DNA from: Nitrospirales bacterium
GTDB taxonomy: Bacteria > Nitrospirota > Nitrospiria > Nitrospirales > UBA8639
DNA: 42,795 nt
Assembly (NCBI GenBank): GCA_021603905.1
Contig: BQIU01000029.1
Coordinates: 1 to 42,795 of the forward strand
Direction: 5' to 3'
Below the pieces are notes generated by a model. It saw nothing but the letters and a program-made list of their open reading frames with translations, ran no database searches and was not told the DNA's origin. Shown piece by piece: positions 8,773 through 18,070 of this stretch. Each line of letters opens with the position of its first letter. Position 1 is the stretch's first letter. A program made the translations under genes and the position numbers.

Positions 8773-10779
8773 TCACGCTGGCAATATTGCTTGTATGTCA
8801 GAAACAAGCGCAATGGCTTTATGGATCTGTTCACGAGAGCCAAGGAGTACGAGGATATCTCCGGCTTCAAGAACGGTCTCGTTTGAGGGTTTGGACTGGG
8901 TGATTCCGTTTCGTGTGAGGGCCACGACGACCGTTCCTGTTTTTCGCTGTATAGCAACTTGTAAGAGTGTATGGCCTAACGCCGGTGAATCTTCCTCGAT
9001 TCTCCAGGTTTCCACCTCTACATCGGCAAAACCGCCCTTTCGAAAACGATGAGCAAGAGCTGGGAGTTCTGCTCTCCGTAATAGCGCATATCCTTCACGA
9101 CGAATTTCTTCCGCCTTTTCAAAAATGACAGGCTTAGGAACTTTGTAGCACTGAAGGACCAGTGTGAAGATTTCAATGGATGTTTCAAACTCTTCAGGTA
9201 TGACTTCATTGGCCCCTAAGTCATGGAGTTCCTCTAATTCTTTCAGGTATCGAGTTCGGACGACAATGTGAATGTGAGTATTCAGTTCACGCGCCAGTTG
9301 GACCGTTCGCCGGACACCAAATGGGTCTGAGGTGGCAATCACAATCGCGCGTGCTTGTTCAATTTGAACCTGTTTCAATACGGTTGGATTCGTGGCATCA
9401 CCATATTGAATGTGAACCCCATGGCTTTTGGCCGCATGAACCAGATCTGCTCCGATGTCGAGGACGAGATACGGAATTTCCATGTCTTGAAGGACGCGCG
9501 CCAAATTTCGTCCGTTCAATCCATATCCCGCAATGATGACATGGTCTTTGATTTTTAAGGGGGCTGAAGCCAGAACGCCTGACTCCTTGTGTCCGAACCA
9601 ATGATGGACTCGTTGAAGGGCTTCCGCACGTCTTGCAAGTTTTGGTGCCCATTGAATGAGAAATGGCGTGATGATCATCGAGAGGACACAGACTGAGAGA
9701 AAAATGTTATAGGTTTGTGCCTCAAGGAGATGAGCTTTTCTCCCCTCTTGTGCCAGAATAAATGCAAACTCTCCAACTTGCGCTAGTGCCACGCCGGTCA
9801 GAATCCCTGATCGTACTGGAGCCCCTGCGGCGAGAGCCGCACCGGCAGCCGTCAGAAATTTCCCAAGCAGGACGGCAACAACTAACCCCAGAATCAAGGC
9901 TGGATGCGAGGCAATGACACGCAGGTCAATCAGCATGCCGATCGAGACAAAAAACAAGCTATTAAAGCTATCTCGAAACGGAAGAACTTCTGCGAGTGCC
10001 TGGTGGCTGTATTGAGACTCTGAAATCAATAGTCCGGCTAAAAAGGCTCCTAAGGCGAGTGAGAGACCAGTCAGGGAGGTAAGCCAGGCTGTCCCCAATC
10101 CTAAGACGATAATGGTGAGCAGAAACAGTTCTCGGCTTCTGGTCCGTACAATATGCTCTAATAATTTTGGGGTGATGACTCGAGCCGCGACGACGATTAG
10201 CGTGACGACCAAAGCAGATTTTATCAAGATAAAAACGATGTCACTTATATTGCCGGCCTGTTCGTCTCCCAGCAGTGGTGTAATCAAAATCATGGGGACC
10301 ACCGCCAAGTCTTGAAAGAGTAGAATGCCGATCGTTGAACGGCCATGATGGGTATCCATTTCCCCCCGTTCCCCCAATGCTTTAAGAACAATGGCCGTGC
10401 TGCTCAATGACAGGAGACCTCCCCAAAAAATTGTTTCTTGCACAGAAAGTCCAATGGCGACTCCTCCAATGGTGACGCACAGTATGACCCCAAATATTTG
10501 AACTGGGCCACTGATGAGCAGCACTCGTCGCGAGGCCTTGAGCTGAGCCAATGAGAATTCAATACCAATGGTAAAGAGAAGAAGAATAACTCCAATTTCT
10601 GCGAGAACTTTAATCTGCTCACGATCTGATATTAAATTGAGGCCATACGGTCCAACCAAGGTTCCGGCGACCAGGAAGCCTGCAATAGAAGGTAGCCTGA
10701 GTTTCTGAAATAAAAATACGACACCGATGGATACGGAGAAAATCGTGAGTACGTCTTGTAGGATGGAATGTTCAGGCAT
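8773..10779 (-). CDS. CPA2-family monovalent cation:proton antiporter with TrkA (RCK) domains, KefB/KefC-like
   Basis: 668 residues. The first about 385 residues are a chain of hydrophobic helices typical of the Na+/H+ exchanger fold of CPA2 (for example LLLFTIGIEFSL and LGAFLAGLLISES). A cytoplasmic RCK-N/TrkA-N Rossmann domain starts near residue 412 with the nucleotide-binding glycines GYGLNGRN, followed by an RCK-C/TrkA-C domain from about 575 to the end. The family exchanges K+ or Na+ for protons across the inner membrane, gated by nucleotide binding to the RCK domain. Whether it is K+ efflux (Kef) or another specificity cannot be told. Convergent with ruvB, leaving a 195-base gap in which I see only a weak TCATTC/GAATGA inverted repeat at 8602-8618. 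Confidence 0.9.
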   Translation of the reverse strand: MPEHSILQDVLTIFSVSIGVVFLFQKLRLPSIAGFLVAGTLVGPYGLNLISDREQIKVLAEIGVILLLFTIGIEFSLAQLKASRRVLLISGPVQIFGVILCVTIGGVAIGLSVQETIFWGGLLSLSSTAIVLKALGERGEMDTHHGRSTIGILLFQDLAVVPMILITPLLGDEQAGNISDIVFILIKSALVVTLIVVAARVITPKLLEHIVRTRSRELFLLTIIVLGLGTAWLTSLTGLSLALGAFLAGLLISESQYSHQALAEVLPFRDSFNSLFFVSIGMLIDLRVIASHPALILGLVVAVLLGKFLTAAGAALAAGAPVRSGILTGVALAQVGEFAFILAQEGRKAHLLEAQTYNIFLSVCVLSMIITPFLIQWAPKLARRAEALQRVHHWFGHKESGVLASAPLKIKDHVIIAGYGLNGRNLARVLQDMEIPYLVLDIGADLVHAAKSHGVHIQYGDATNPTVLKQVQIEQARAIVIATSDPFGVRRTVQLARELNTHIHIVVRTRYLKELEELHDLGANEVIPEEFETSIEIFTLVLQCYKVPKPVIFEKAEEIRREGYALLRRAELPALAHRFRKGGFADVEVETWRIEEDSPALGHTLLQVAIQRKTGTVVVALTRNGITQSKPSNETVLEAGDILVLLGSREQIHKAIALVSDIQAILPA

Positions 10780-10832
10780 TGATTATTCGCTAATTGACAC
10801 GCAGCAAAGGAAGATTCGAGCGATAGCTCTAC

Positions 10833-11066
10833 TCATGCGTTTGTCAATTCAATCCATGATGAATGCATGAGCCCACCTCGCATGACCTTCTGAATCATGC
10901 GGACGTGAGCTTCGGGAGAAGTTTCTCCTGTGACAACCGTATCGTATTCAGTTGCTAAAGGAAAGGACGGGACGAATGCCTGATTCAAGTCAAAAGCAAA
11001 AAGAGTCTGAGGCGCGCTGCAAATGGCGAGTGGATTTCGTGTTATGCCATATCTTGAAATAACCAA
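10833..11066 (-). CDS. Doubtful small ORF overlapping the 3' end of leuD
   Basis: A 77-codon frame beginning with TTG inside the last codons of leuD and ending 53 bases before the antiporter start. The translation (for example GETSPEAHVRMIQKVMRGG) looks more protein-like than a typical chance frame, but there is no ribosome site, the start is TTG, and I recognise no family. It could be a small leuD-coupled gene, a gene remnant, or chance. The same stretch otherwise serves as the gap between leuD and the antiporter gene. Confidence 0.25.
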   Translation of the reverse strand: MVISRYGITRNPLAICSAPQTLFAFDLNQAFVPSFPLATEYDTVVTGETSPEAHVRMIQKVMRGGLMHSSWIELTNA

Positions 11067-11662
11067 GGGGATTCTTTCAGCCGACGGACTTCATATGCGT
11101 CGATCGCCTCTTGGCTTTGCAAGGTCAAACCAATAGCATCAAGACCTTTGAGTAGGGAGTCTTTTCGAAATGGGTCAATGGTGAAGGAGTAGCGATCACC
11201 ATCAGGCAGAATCACCTGCTGTTCAGGGAGGTCCACGGTCACGGAGTATGGCTTATGCATGACTTCTCGATCAAATAGGGATTGGACTTCATGTGCGTTC
11301 AGCGTTACAGGTAGGATTCCATTTTGAAAACAGTTGTTGTAGAAAATATCGGCAAAGCTTGGAGCAATGATGCAACGAAAGCCGTAATCCAACAACGCCC
11401 AAGGCGCATGTTCTCTGGAAGAACCACAACCAAAGTTTTCACCGGTTAAGAGAATCGTCGCTTTCTGATATCGAGGCTGATTGCTGAAGAACTCAGGGTC
11501 GGGAGTCCCGTCTGAAGTTTGTCGCCAATCGGCAAAGAGTCCTTCTTTCAATCCTGTGCGGTGAATCGTTTTGAGATATTGTTTGGGAATGATTTGGTCC
11601 GTGTCGACATTCAGTCGATTCAGTGGAGCCAGCAAGCCGGTATGAGTGGTAAAAGGTTCCAT
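11042..11662 (-). CDS. leuD: 3-isopropylmalate dehydratase, small subunit
   Basis: LeuD forms the swivel domain of isopropylmalate isomerase, which with LeuC converts 2-isopropylmalate to 3-isopropylmalate in leucine synthesis. The diagnostic sequences are present: N-terminal LNRLNVDTDQIIPKQYLK, the active-site loop GCGSSREHAPWAL, and the later FYNNCFQNGILPV. Its 206 residues match the usual bacterial length. It starts 51 bases after the end of leuC on the same strand, so leuC-leuD is an operon. Cytoplasmic. Assignment is secure. Confidence 0.97.
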   Translation of the reverse strand: MEPFTTHTGLLAPLNRLNVDTDQIIPKQYLKTIHRTGLKEGLFADWRQTSDGTPDPEFFSNQPRYQKATILLTGENFGCGSSREHAPWALLDYGFRCIIAPSFADIFYNNCFQNGILPVTLNAHEVQSLFDREVMHKPYSVTVDLPEQQVILPDGDRYSFTIDPFRKDSLLKGLDAIGLTLQSQEAIDAYEVRRLKESPWLFQDMA

Positions 11663-11713
11663 ATGTGAAACACCCGTCAGGAAAGAAAAAATTTTTGAAA
11701 ATTGAGCCTCAGA

Positions 11714-13117
11714 TTATGCCCAGTGGCGGATATCCGCAAAGTGCCCTTCAATGGCGGCGACAGCAGCCATGGCTGGAGAGACAAGGTGTGTCCGTGATCC
11801 TTTTCCTTGACGGCCTTCAAAGTTTCGATTGCTCGTTGAAGCACAACGTTCGCCGGGTTTCAGCACATCAGCATTCATGGCCAGGCACATACTACAGCCG
11901 GCTTCTCGCCATTCAACGCCAGCCTCGAGAAAAATTTTATCGAGCCCTTCAGTTTCAGCTTGTTTTTTGATCAGTCCTGACCCTGGTACGACCATGGCAT
12001 GAACGCCGGAAGCGACTCGCTTACCGGAAAAATATTTGGCCGCGATCCGGAGATCTTCAATTCTGGAGTTGGTGCATGAACCGATGAACACCCGATCAAT
12101 TTTAATGTCCTGAATTAGCGTTCCAGGCTTTAAGCCCATGTATGTGAGCGCCTGTTCAGTTGCGTGACGTGTCTTTTCGTCAGGCAAATCTTTGGGGTCT
12201 GGAATTTTGCCATCAACACCCGTCACCATCCCTGGATTGGTGCCCCAAGTGACTTGTGGCGCAATATCTTCTCCACGTATTTCAATGACATGATCATACT
12301 GCGCATCTGAGTCGGTCGTTAAGCTTTGCCAGTGTTGTTTGGCTTGTTCAAAGAGCGGACCGTTGGGTGACAGGGGTCGGCCTTGAACATAAGAGATCGT
12401 GGTCTCATCGGGGGCAACTAGGCCTGCACGTGCTCCACCTTCAATGGACATATTGCAAAGTGTCATTCGACCTTCCATAGAAAATGATCGAATGACAGAC
12501 CCCGTATACTCAATGACATGGCCTGTGCCGCCTCCAATTCCAATCTTTCCAATAATAGCTAAGATGACATCCTTGGGAGAGCAGAATTTAGAGAGTGATC
12601 CTTCTACGCGCACTTCCATGGTCTTAGGCTTTTTTTGCACGAGACATTGAGTGGCTAAGACATGTTCAACTTCAGAGGTGCCGATACCAAAAGCCAAGGC
12701 CCCAAATGCGCCATGCGTAGATGTATGGGAGTCGCCACAGACAATTGTCATCCCAGGCAGGGTCAATCCTTGTTCAGGGCCGATGACATGTACAATGCCT
12801 TGGCGAACATCATTCATGCCGTACAAGGTAATCCCGAATTCTTGGCAATTGTCGGACAACGTTTCAACTTGCTTTGCACTCATAGGATCGACAATACCGA
12901 GGCGACGATCGGTTGTCGGAATATTATGGTCGGGGACGGCTAACGCCGCTGCCGGACGTCGAGGTCGCCGACCGGACATCCTGAGTCCCTCAAAGGCTTG
13001 CGGTGATGTCACTTCATGGACGAGATGACGATCAATATACAGCAGGGTTGTTCCATCAGAATCTTCTTGAACAACATGTTGATCCCAAATTTTCTGAAAG
13101 AGAGTCTTGGCTGACAT
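11714..13117 (-). CDS. leuC: 3-isopropylmalate dehydratase, large subunit
   Basis: LeuC carries the 4Fe-4S cluster that binds and dehydrates isopropylmalate. Seen here: [20 protein letters not shown], the first cluster cysteine in [13 protein letters not shown] and the CxxC pair in [11 protein letters not shown], followed by the family ending [12 protein letters not shown]. Its 467 residues are the normal length for the bacterial two-subunit enzyme. An AGGA ribosome site lies 7-8 bases before the ATG. On its minus-strand upstream side, a TTGCCA and TATTAG pair with 18-base spacing about 50-80 bases before the start is a possible promoter. Operon with leuD; divergent from mreB. I see no leucine-rich leader peptide or T-box. 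Confidence 0.97.
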   Translation of the reverse strand: MSAKTLFQKIWDQHVVQEDSDGTTLLYIDRHLVHEVTSPQAFEGLRMSGRRPRRPAAALAVPDHNIPTTDRRLGIVDPMSAKQVETLSDNCQEFGITLYGMNDVRQGIVHVIGPEQGLTLPGMTIVCGDSHTSTHGAFGALAFGIGTSEVEHVLATQCLVQKKPKTMEVRVEGSLSKFCSPKDVILAIIGKIGIGGGTGHVIEYTGSVIRSFSMEGRMTLCNMSIEGGARAGLVAPDETTISYVQGRPLSPNGPLFEQAKQHWQSLTTDSDAQYDHVIEIRGEDIAPQVTWGTNPGMVTGVDGKIPDPKDLPDEKTRHATEQALTYMGLKPGTLIQDIKIDRVFIGSCTNSRIEDLRIAAKYFSGKRVASGVHAMVVPGSGLIKKQAETEGLDKIFLEAGVEWREAGCSMCLAMNADVLKPGERCASTSNRNFEGRQGKGSRTHLVSPAMAAVAAIEGHFADIRHWA

Positions 13118-13662
13118 GAGCGATCCTAACGCTTAGTTGATTTTGATCTGATTCTAATAACCCAATTTCCATATCTCTGGCAAGTCTATGTACATCGTTC
13201 ACTCACGATTTTTAGACGTCCGTGGCACTTGAGTCTCTGTTCATACGAGTGTTCAAGGAAAATTTCTATCTTTGTCATAACTTATGAGATTTGCTATATT
13301 AGCAGGGACGTCCGAGCTCAGGCGGAATTGCTAGAGTTCTGACAGGGCCTCTTGTTGTGTTCAGAAGCCAAACCCGTTCACCAGTCTAATCCATCCTGGT
13401 AACTTGTCCACAGCTCCACACTTCTATTAAAGGGTTGATATTTCGTCAATCGTGATTCTTGCGACTGAAACGTTAATCTTGTTGATTGAGTTGGAGGTCG
13501 TGTGTGGAGATGTGAAGAAATAGTGATTTTCTGTTCTATAATGTCCTGATACCAAGCTGGCTAATGCATGGGATCAAAAAAGGTCGAGCTACTCATCAAC
13601 ATGCAGAGATAGTGTTCATGGCTCAATATACGGCTGAGCGAGTGTGATAAGGAACGTAGTAC
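13118..13662. other. Divergent leuC/mreB intergenic region
   Basis: 545 bases with no credible gene. It contains the promoter noted at 13272-13300, and a second possible -10 box (TATAAT, 13537-13542) without a good -35 box, closer to mreB. A long 5' leader for mreB is implied if the upstream promoter is used. I see no riboswitch or leader peptide that I can name. Confidence 0.5.
13272..13300 (+). promoter_or_regulatory. Sigma-70-type promoter for the mreB operon
   Basis: TTGTCA and TATATT separated by 17 bases, on the plus strand about 360 bases before mreB. It is the best-matching promoter in the gap and reads into the rod-shape operon. Confidence 0.5.
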
Positions 13663-14706
13663 ATGGGATTCATCAGTAATTTTCTCAGTTTATTGTCGAG
13701 TGATATGGCGATTGATCTTGGTACGGCCTCAACGCTGATCTACATGAAGAATAAAGGTATCGTGTTGAATGAGCCCTCTGTCGTCACAATTGAAAGCTCC
13801 AGTAATAAAATTCTGGCTGTCGGAGAAGAGGCCAAAAAAATGATTGGCCGAACGCCAGGAAATATCGTGGCCATTCGACCAATGAGAGAAGGGGTAATTG
13901 CGGATTTTGATATGACTGAGCGCATGCTTCGTTATTTTATTCATAAAGTTCATAAGCGGCATACGCTCGTTCGTCCTCGAATTGTGATTGGCGTCCCTTC
14001 GCGTATTACGCAGGTTGAGCAGCGAGCGGTCAAGGAGTCAGCTGAACTGGCAGGAGCACGAGAAGTCTATCTTATTGAGGAACCTGTTGCGGCGGCGATT
14101 GGAGCAGGGCTTCCCATTACGGAGCCTTCGGGGAATATGGTGGTGGATATTGGGGGGGGCACGACGGATATTGCAGTGATTTCTTTAGGAGGCATCGTGT
14201 ACAGCGAATCGGTTCGAGTTGCTGGTGATCAAATCGACGCGGCCATTATCAGTTATTTGAAAAAAGAATATAGCCTCTTGATTGGAGAGCATATGGCAGA
14301 ACGTATAAAAATGGAAGTGGGTTCTGCCCATCCGTTTCCTGAAAAAAAGCAAATGGCCGTGAAAGGTCGAGACCTGATTTCAGGGATCCCGCGAACCATA
14401 TTAATTCATGATACTGAGGTACGAGACGCCTTGCAGGATTCGATTGCCACGATCGTTGGTGCCATTCGTCTGGCGCTTGAAAATACGCCACCCGAACTTG
14501 CCGGAGATATCATTGATCGCGGGATTGTTTTAACTGGGGGAGGGTCTCTCTTGCAAGGTCTTGATGCTCGGCTTCGTGAAGAAACCGCACTGCCCATTGT
14601 CACCGTTGATGATCCGCTCACGTCGGTAGTGTTTGGTGTGGGGAAGATTCTTGATGAACTGGCTCTCCTAAGGAGCGTGTCGACCATGTCCTCTGTCCAG
14701 CGTTGA
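13663..14706 (+). CDS. mreB: Rod-shape actin-like protein MreB
   Basis: MreB is the bacterial actin that forms membrane-bound filaments and steers the elongasome. Nucleotide-binding motifs are visible: DLGTASTLIYMKNKGIV (phosphate 1), VVDIGGGTTDIAVISLGG (phosphate 2) and LTGGGSLLQGLD (adenosine). The N-terminal MGFISNFLSLLSSDMA is the usual amphipathic membrane-binding start. 347 residues is normal. An AAGGA ribosome site precedes the ATG. First gene of mreB-mreC-mreD-mrdA-rodA, a classical elongation operon; mreC starts 15 bases after its stop. Confidence 0.97.
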   Translation: MGFISNFLSLLSSDMAIDLGTASTLIYMKNKGIVLNEPSVVTIESSSNKILAVGEEAKKMIGRTPGNIVAIRPMREGVIADFDMTERMLRYFIHKVHKRHTLVRPRIVIGVPSRITQVEQRAVKESAELAGAREVYLIEEPVAAAIGAGLPITEPSGNMVVDIGGGTTDIAVISLGGIVYSESVRVAGDQIDAAIISYLKKEYSLLIGEHMAERIKMEVGSAHPFPEKKQMAVKGRDLISGIPRTILIHDTEVRDALQDSIATIVGAIRLALENTPPELAGDIIDRGIVLTGGGSLLQGLDARLREETALPIVTVDDPLTSVVFGVGKILDELALLRSVSTMSSVQR

Positions 14707-14721
14707 TGATAGAGAAATGCC

Positions 14722-15600
14722 ATGAGTAAGTCAGGTCTCACGGGCATCGTAAGCTCTGGAGTGCGGCGAGTTTTTTTGGTCATTCTTACCGCTGCGGTCA
14801 TCCTGATTCTGTTATTGCCTCGGCAAACTCAAGGGATCCTCGATGGCATTAGACATCCTGTTGCGCAATTCCTTGCTGTCCCCATTCAAGGCTTATCCTC
14901 ATTAGATTTCAGCATTCGAGACGTCTGGAATCGTTACCTCGCCTTACAGGGTGTCTATGAACAAAATCTTCAACTTCAGCAAGAGGTCGATCAATTAAAT
15001 GCGAAGATCAGTCAACTACGCGAGCAAATGATTGTTTCCGAACAATTGTCAGTCATGTTGGATTTTCAAGAACAGGCGTCAATGGGTACGGTGGCGGCAC
15101 GCGTGATTGGACGCAATGCCACTAATTGGTACCGCGCCATTATTATTGACAAAGGAAGCGAACATGGGATTTCAAAAGAAATGGGCGTGGTTGCTGCCAC
15201 CGGAGTCGTCGGGCGGGTGGTAAACGTGAATCCTTCGACGGCCATTGTGCTTCTGTTAACAGATCCCAATATTGCCATCGCGGGAATGATACAGCGCAGT
15301 CGTGATGAGGGAATTGTGCAAGGAACGGCGCAAGGATTTGTGCGGATGAAATATTTGCCGCCTCTTTCAACAATTGAAATTGGTGATATGGTGGTCACAT
15401 CAGGGTTGACGGGAGATTATCCAAGAGGTCTTCCGATTGGTCATGTTCGTCAATTGGAAACGGGTGATGCGGAGTTGTTTCAATCAGCAGAAATCCATCC
15501 GATGGTGGATTTCTCCAAACTCGAAGGGGTTCTCGTGGTCACGGCATCGGGCCAATTGACAGATTCGGAACTTCTCCCGATGATTGCGCCCGTACGATAA
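14722..15600 (+). CDS. mreC: Rod-shape-determining protein MreC
   Basis: MreC is a bitopic inner-membrane protein whose periplasmic part binds PBP2 and links it to MreB. Residues about 14-34 are a transmembrane helix (VFLVILTAAVILILLLP), followed by a coiled coil around residues 75-110 (LQLQQEVDQLNAKISQLREQ) and a beta-barrel region with the family pattern VIGRN-x-NWYRAIIIDKGSEHGI. 292 residues is typical. mreD overlaps or abuts its 3' end, as usual in this operon. Confidence 0.93.
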   Translation: MSKSGLTGIVSSGVRRVFLVILTAAVILILLLPRQTQGILDGIRHPVAQFLAVPIQGLSSLDFSIRDVWNRYLALQGVYEQNLQLQQEVDQLNAKISQLREQMIVSEQLSVMLDFQEQASMGTVAARVIGRNATNWYRAIIIDKGSEHGISKEMGVVAATGVVGRVVNVNPSTAIVLLLTDPNIAIAGMIQRSRDEGIVQGTAQGFVRMKYLPPLSTIEIGDMVVTSGLTGDYPRGLPIGHVRQLETGDAELFQSAEIHPMVDFSKLEGVLVVTASGQLTDSELLPMIAPVR

Positions 15601-15610
15601 TGTGAGCCTT

Positions 15611-16117
15611 ATGTATAGTGTATTCTATTTGACTCTTCTCTTTTTGTTGGTGCCGATTCAAGTCACGGTATTGGGTCGGATCAGTCCATGGGGGGTGGAA
15701 CCTGATTTGTGTTTAGTCGCCACCTGTCTCGTGGGGTTTCTCTTTGGAAAACGGCGAGGTCTTGGATTAGGTGTGGGGTTAGGGTTTATCCAGGATTTAT
15801 TTTCAGGCGGCGCGGGAATCGTCAATCTCATTACCAAAGGGCTCGCGGGCTTTCTTTCTGGGATGGTCGCGAAGACTCTTTCTAACACCACAGCGCAAGC
15901 CATCTTTCTCCCCACGTTTCTCTTATCGTGTGCAAGCGGGGTCATTTCACTCATATCCGCAAGACCGCATACCGATTGGTTGTTGCTGATCGAGGAGCTT
16001 CGAACAATTCTTCTGCCCCAGGGGCTGCTTGATGCGTTACTGGCTTTTGGCGTGTACTGGATGCTGAGTAAGTTGAACTTTGTTGATTCTGGAGTGGAAT
16101 TCTCCAGTTTTCGATAA
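15611..16117 (+). CDS. mreD: Rod-shape-determining protein MreD
   Basis: 168 residues, almost entirely hydrophobic, with about five membrane helices (for example FYLTLLFLLVPIQV at the N-terminus and AIFLPTFLLSC later) and the conserved VEPDLCLVATCLVGFLFGKRR-like region followed by a GFIQDLFSGG loop. MreD is the polytopic membrane partner of MreC in the elongasome. I chose the ATG at 15611; a GTG at 15602 or a TTG at 15584, overlapping mreC, are alternatives. Located between mreC and the PBP2 gene, which makes the assignment safe despite low sequence conservation. Confidence 0.88.
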   Translation: MYSVFYLTLLFLLVPIQVTVLGRISPWGVEPDLCLVATCLVGFLFGKRRGLGLGVGLGFIQDLFSGGAGIVNLITKGLAGFLSGMVAKTLSNTTAQAIFLPTFLLSCASGVISLISARPHTDWLLLIEELRTILLPQGLLDALLAFGVYWMLSKLNFVDSGVEFSSFR

Positions 16118-16171
16118 CAATGGCTCATGGCAGAGTGAGTTCATCACCTTCGAGGGACAAGACCAAGGATT

Positions 16172-18070
16172 ATGCTAGAAAGCGATCAGCAAGCGAGCGA
16201 ATTAGTTGATATTCAGGGCCGATTGATTCTGATCAAGATCGGGCTACTGTTGCTGATTGCCTTGCTCGGGCTTCGCCTGTGGCAATTGCAAGTTCGTGAT
16301 GGGCATGAGTATCAGGAAATGGCTAAAGATAATCGGACGCGGTCTATCATGCTAGAGCCGGCTCGAGGACTCTTGTATGATCGTCATGGTCAACTTCTCG
16401 CGAATAACGTCCCGAGCTTTAACCTCTACGTCTCTCTTGAAGATGTTAATGATCGAGACGCGCTTGTTGACGAACTCATTGCGCGTTTACATTTCACAGA
16501 GAAAGATTTAGTGGACAAGCTCTCTGCGCAAAGGCGAAGTGCGACGGTCAAAATTAAAGGCGGCTTATCACTCAAAGAGGCGGCCATCGTCGAATCGCAT
16601 CGCCTAACACTTCCCGGAACATTTATTCAACCTGAGTACCTGCGAAAATATCCCATCGGTGGGTATGCTTCGCATGTTATTGGATATGTCGGAGAGATCT
16701 CCGAAGCGAAACTGAAGGAGGAGGAATATCAGGGACTTCATCAAGGGAGTATGGTCGGACAATACGGCGTTGAACGGACATATGACCGGGCGCTGAGAGG
16801 TGTGTCAGGCCGTGAACTTCTAGAGGTTGATGCGCTTGGCCATAAAAAACAGTCGATTTCTGTCCGTAAACCCAGTGCCGGCGATGATTTTTATCTGACG
16901 CTCGATATTCGTCTTCAACGTTTGGCTGAAGATTTATTGGAAGATGAAGCTGGTGCCGTTGTCGCACTTGATCCCCGTACAGGAGGTGTCTTGGTTCTGG
17001 CAAGCCGGCCGAGTTTTGACCCGACGGCGTTATCTGGCGGATTACCCTTTGCCGAGTGGAAGTCGCTTCTCAATGATGCGAGACATCCGTTAACGAATCG
17101 CGCGATTCAAGGGCAGTATCCTCCTGGGTCAACTTTCAAAATTGTGATGGCCGCGGCAGTGTTAGGGTCGCAAACGGCCCAAGGAACCGATGAGGTTTTT
17201 TGTCAGGGCGGTTTTAGGTTTGGTCGACGGACCTATCGAGATTGGAAGCGTGGAGGCCATGGGTCGGTCGAATTGATTGATGCATTAGCCCAATCGTGTG
17301 ATGTGTATTTTTATAAGTTAGGGAATCGAATGGGTATTGAGACCATTGCCTCATATTCTAAGCAGTTTGGTCTCGGGCAGAAAACAGGAATTGATCTCCC
17401 TTCTGAACGCTCAGGACTCGTTCCGACAGGGGAGTGGAAACGAAGAGTGAAAAACGAACCGTGGTATCCTGGTGAAACCATTTCTGTCTCGATTGGACAA
17501 GGGTTCATGACTGCCACGCCCTTGCAAATGGCTCAGGTAGTTGCCGCCACCGCCATGAACGGCCGTGTGGTCACCCCTCGGCTCGTTCATGCGATTCGAA
17601 AGCGTGGAACCGGGATGATGGAAGAAGTGGTCCCATCGTCAAGCAGGCAATTACCGATACCACCGGCCGTCTTTCAGCAAATTCGTCAGGGATTGGAAGC
17701 GGTGGTCACAAAAGGCACGGCCAAACGCTCCCAGTCTTCTTTGGTCTCCATCGCGGGTAAGACCGGGACAGCCCAGGTTGTCGCGTTGCGATCAGGCCCA
17801 GAAAAAGATATTCCGAAAGAGTTTCGTGATCATGCATGGTTTGTGGCGTATGCACCGGTGGATGAGCCGACCATTGTGGTGGTGGTCTTAGCCGAGCATA
17901 TGGGCCATGGTGGTTCCGCGGCAGCCCCTATCGCCAAAGAGTTGATTGAGGCTCATGTGAAATTTACCTCAGGTGGGGAAATGGCATCAGAGGAGCAAAT
18001 TGAATCTGTAGGACACGAAGACGGGGTAGAGTCGTCTCCTAAACCACTAGAGGAGCGGCCGAGCTTATGA
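16172..18070 (+). CDS. mrdA: Penicillin-binding protein 2, elongation transpeptidase
   Basis: Class B penicillin-binding protein that cross-links new peptidoglycan during elongation together with RodA. One N-terminal membrane anchor (residues about 18-38), a pedestal/dimerisation domain (about 60-235) and a transpeptidase domain. Catalytic motifs: Ser320-TFK323, SCD at 375-377 (the usual SxN position; SCD is normal for PBP2) and KTGT at 530-533. 632 residues is typical; the tail of about 35 residues after 598 is acidic and variable. The stop overlaps the rodA start (ATGA), so the enzyme and its glycosyltransferase partner are translationally coupled. Confidence 0.96.
   Translation: MLESDQQASELVDIQGRLILIKIGLLLLIALLGLRLWQLQVRDGHEYQEMAKDNRTRSIMLEPARGLLYDRHGQLLANNVPSFNLYVSLEDVNDRDALVDELIARLHFTEKDLVDKLSAQRRSATVKIKGGLSLKEAAIVESHRLTLPGTFIQPEYLRKYPIGGYASHVIGYVGEISEAKLKEEEYQGLHQGSMVGQYGVERTYDRALRGVSGRELLEVDALGHKKQSISVRKPSAGDDFYLTLDIRLQRLAEDLLEDEAGAVVALDPRTGGVLVLASRPSFDPTALSGGLPFAEWKSLLNDARHPLTNRAIQGQYPPGSTFKIVMAAAVLGSQTAQGTDEVFCQGGFRFGRRTYRDWKRGGHGSVELIDALAQSCDVYFYKLGNRMGIETIASYSKQFGLGQKTGIDLPSERSGLVPTGEWKRRVKNEPWYPGETISVSIGQGFMTATPLQMAQVVAATAMNGRVVTPRLVHAIRKRGTGMMEEVVPSSSRQLPIPPAVFQQIRQGLEAVVTKGTAKRSQSSLVSIAGKTGTAQVVALRSGPEKDIPKEFRDHAWFVAYAPVDEPTIVVVVLAEHMGHGGSAAAPIAKELIEAHVKFTSGGEMASEEQIESVGHEDGVESSPKPLEERPSL

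Noticed and set aside
14406..14801. 131-codon minus-strand frame opposite mreB/mreC
   Set aside because: Shadow of mreB; Ser/Arg-rich translation without start signals.
15658..16128. 156-codon minus-strand frame opposite mreD
   Set aside because: Antisense of mreD, which is supported by operon position and membrane topology.
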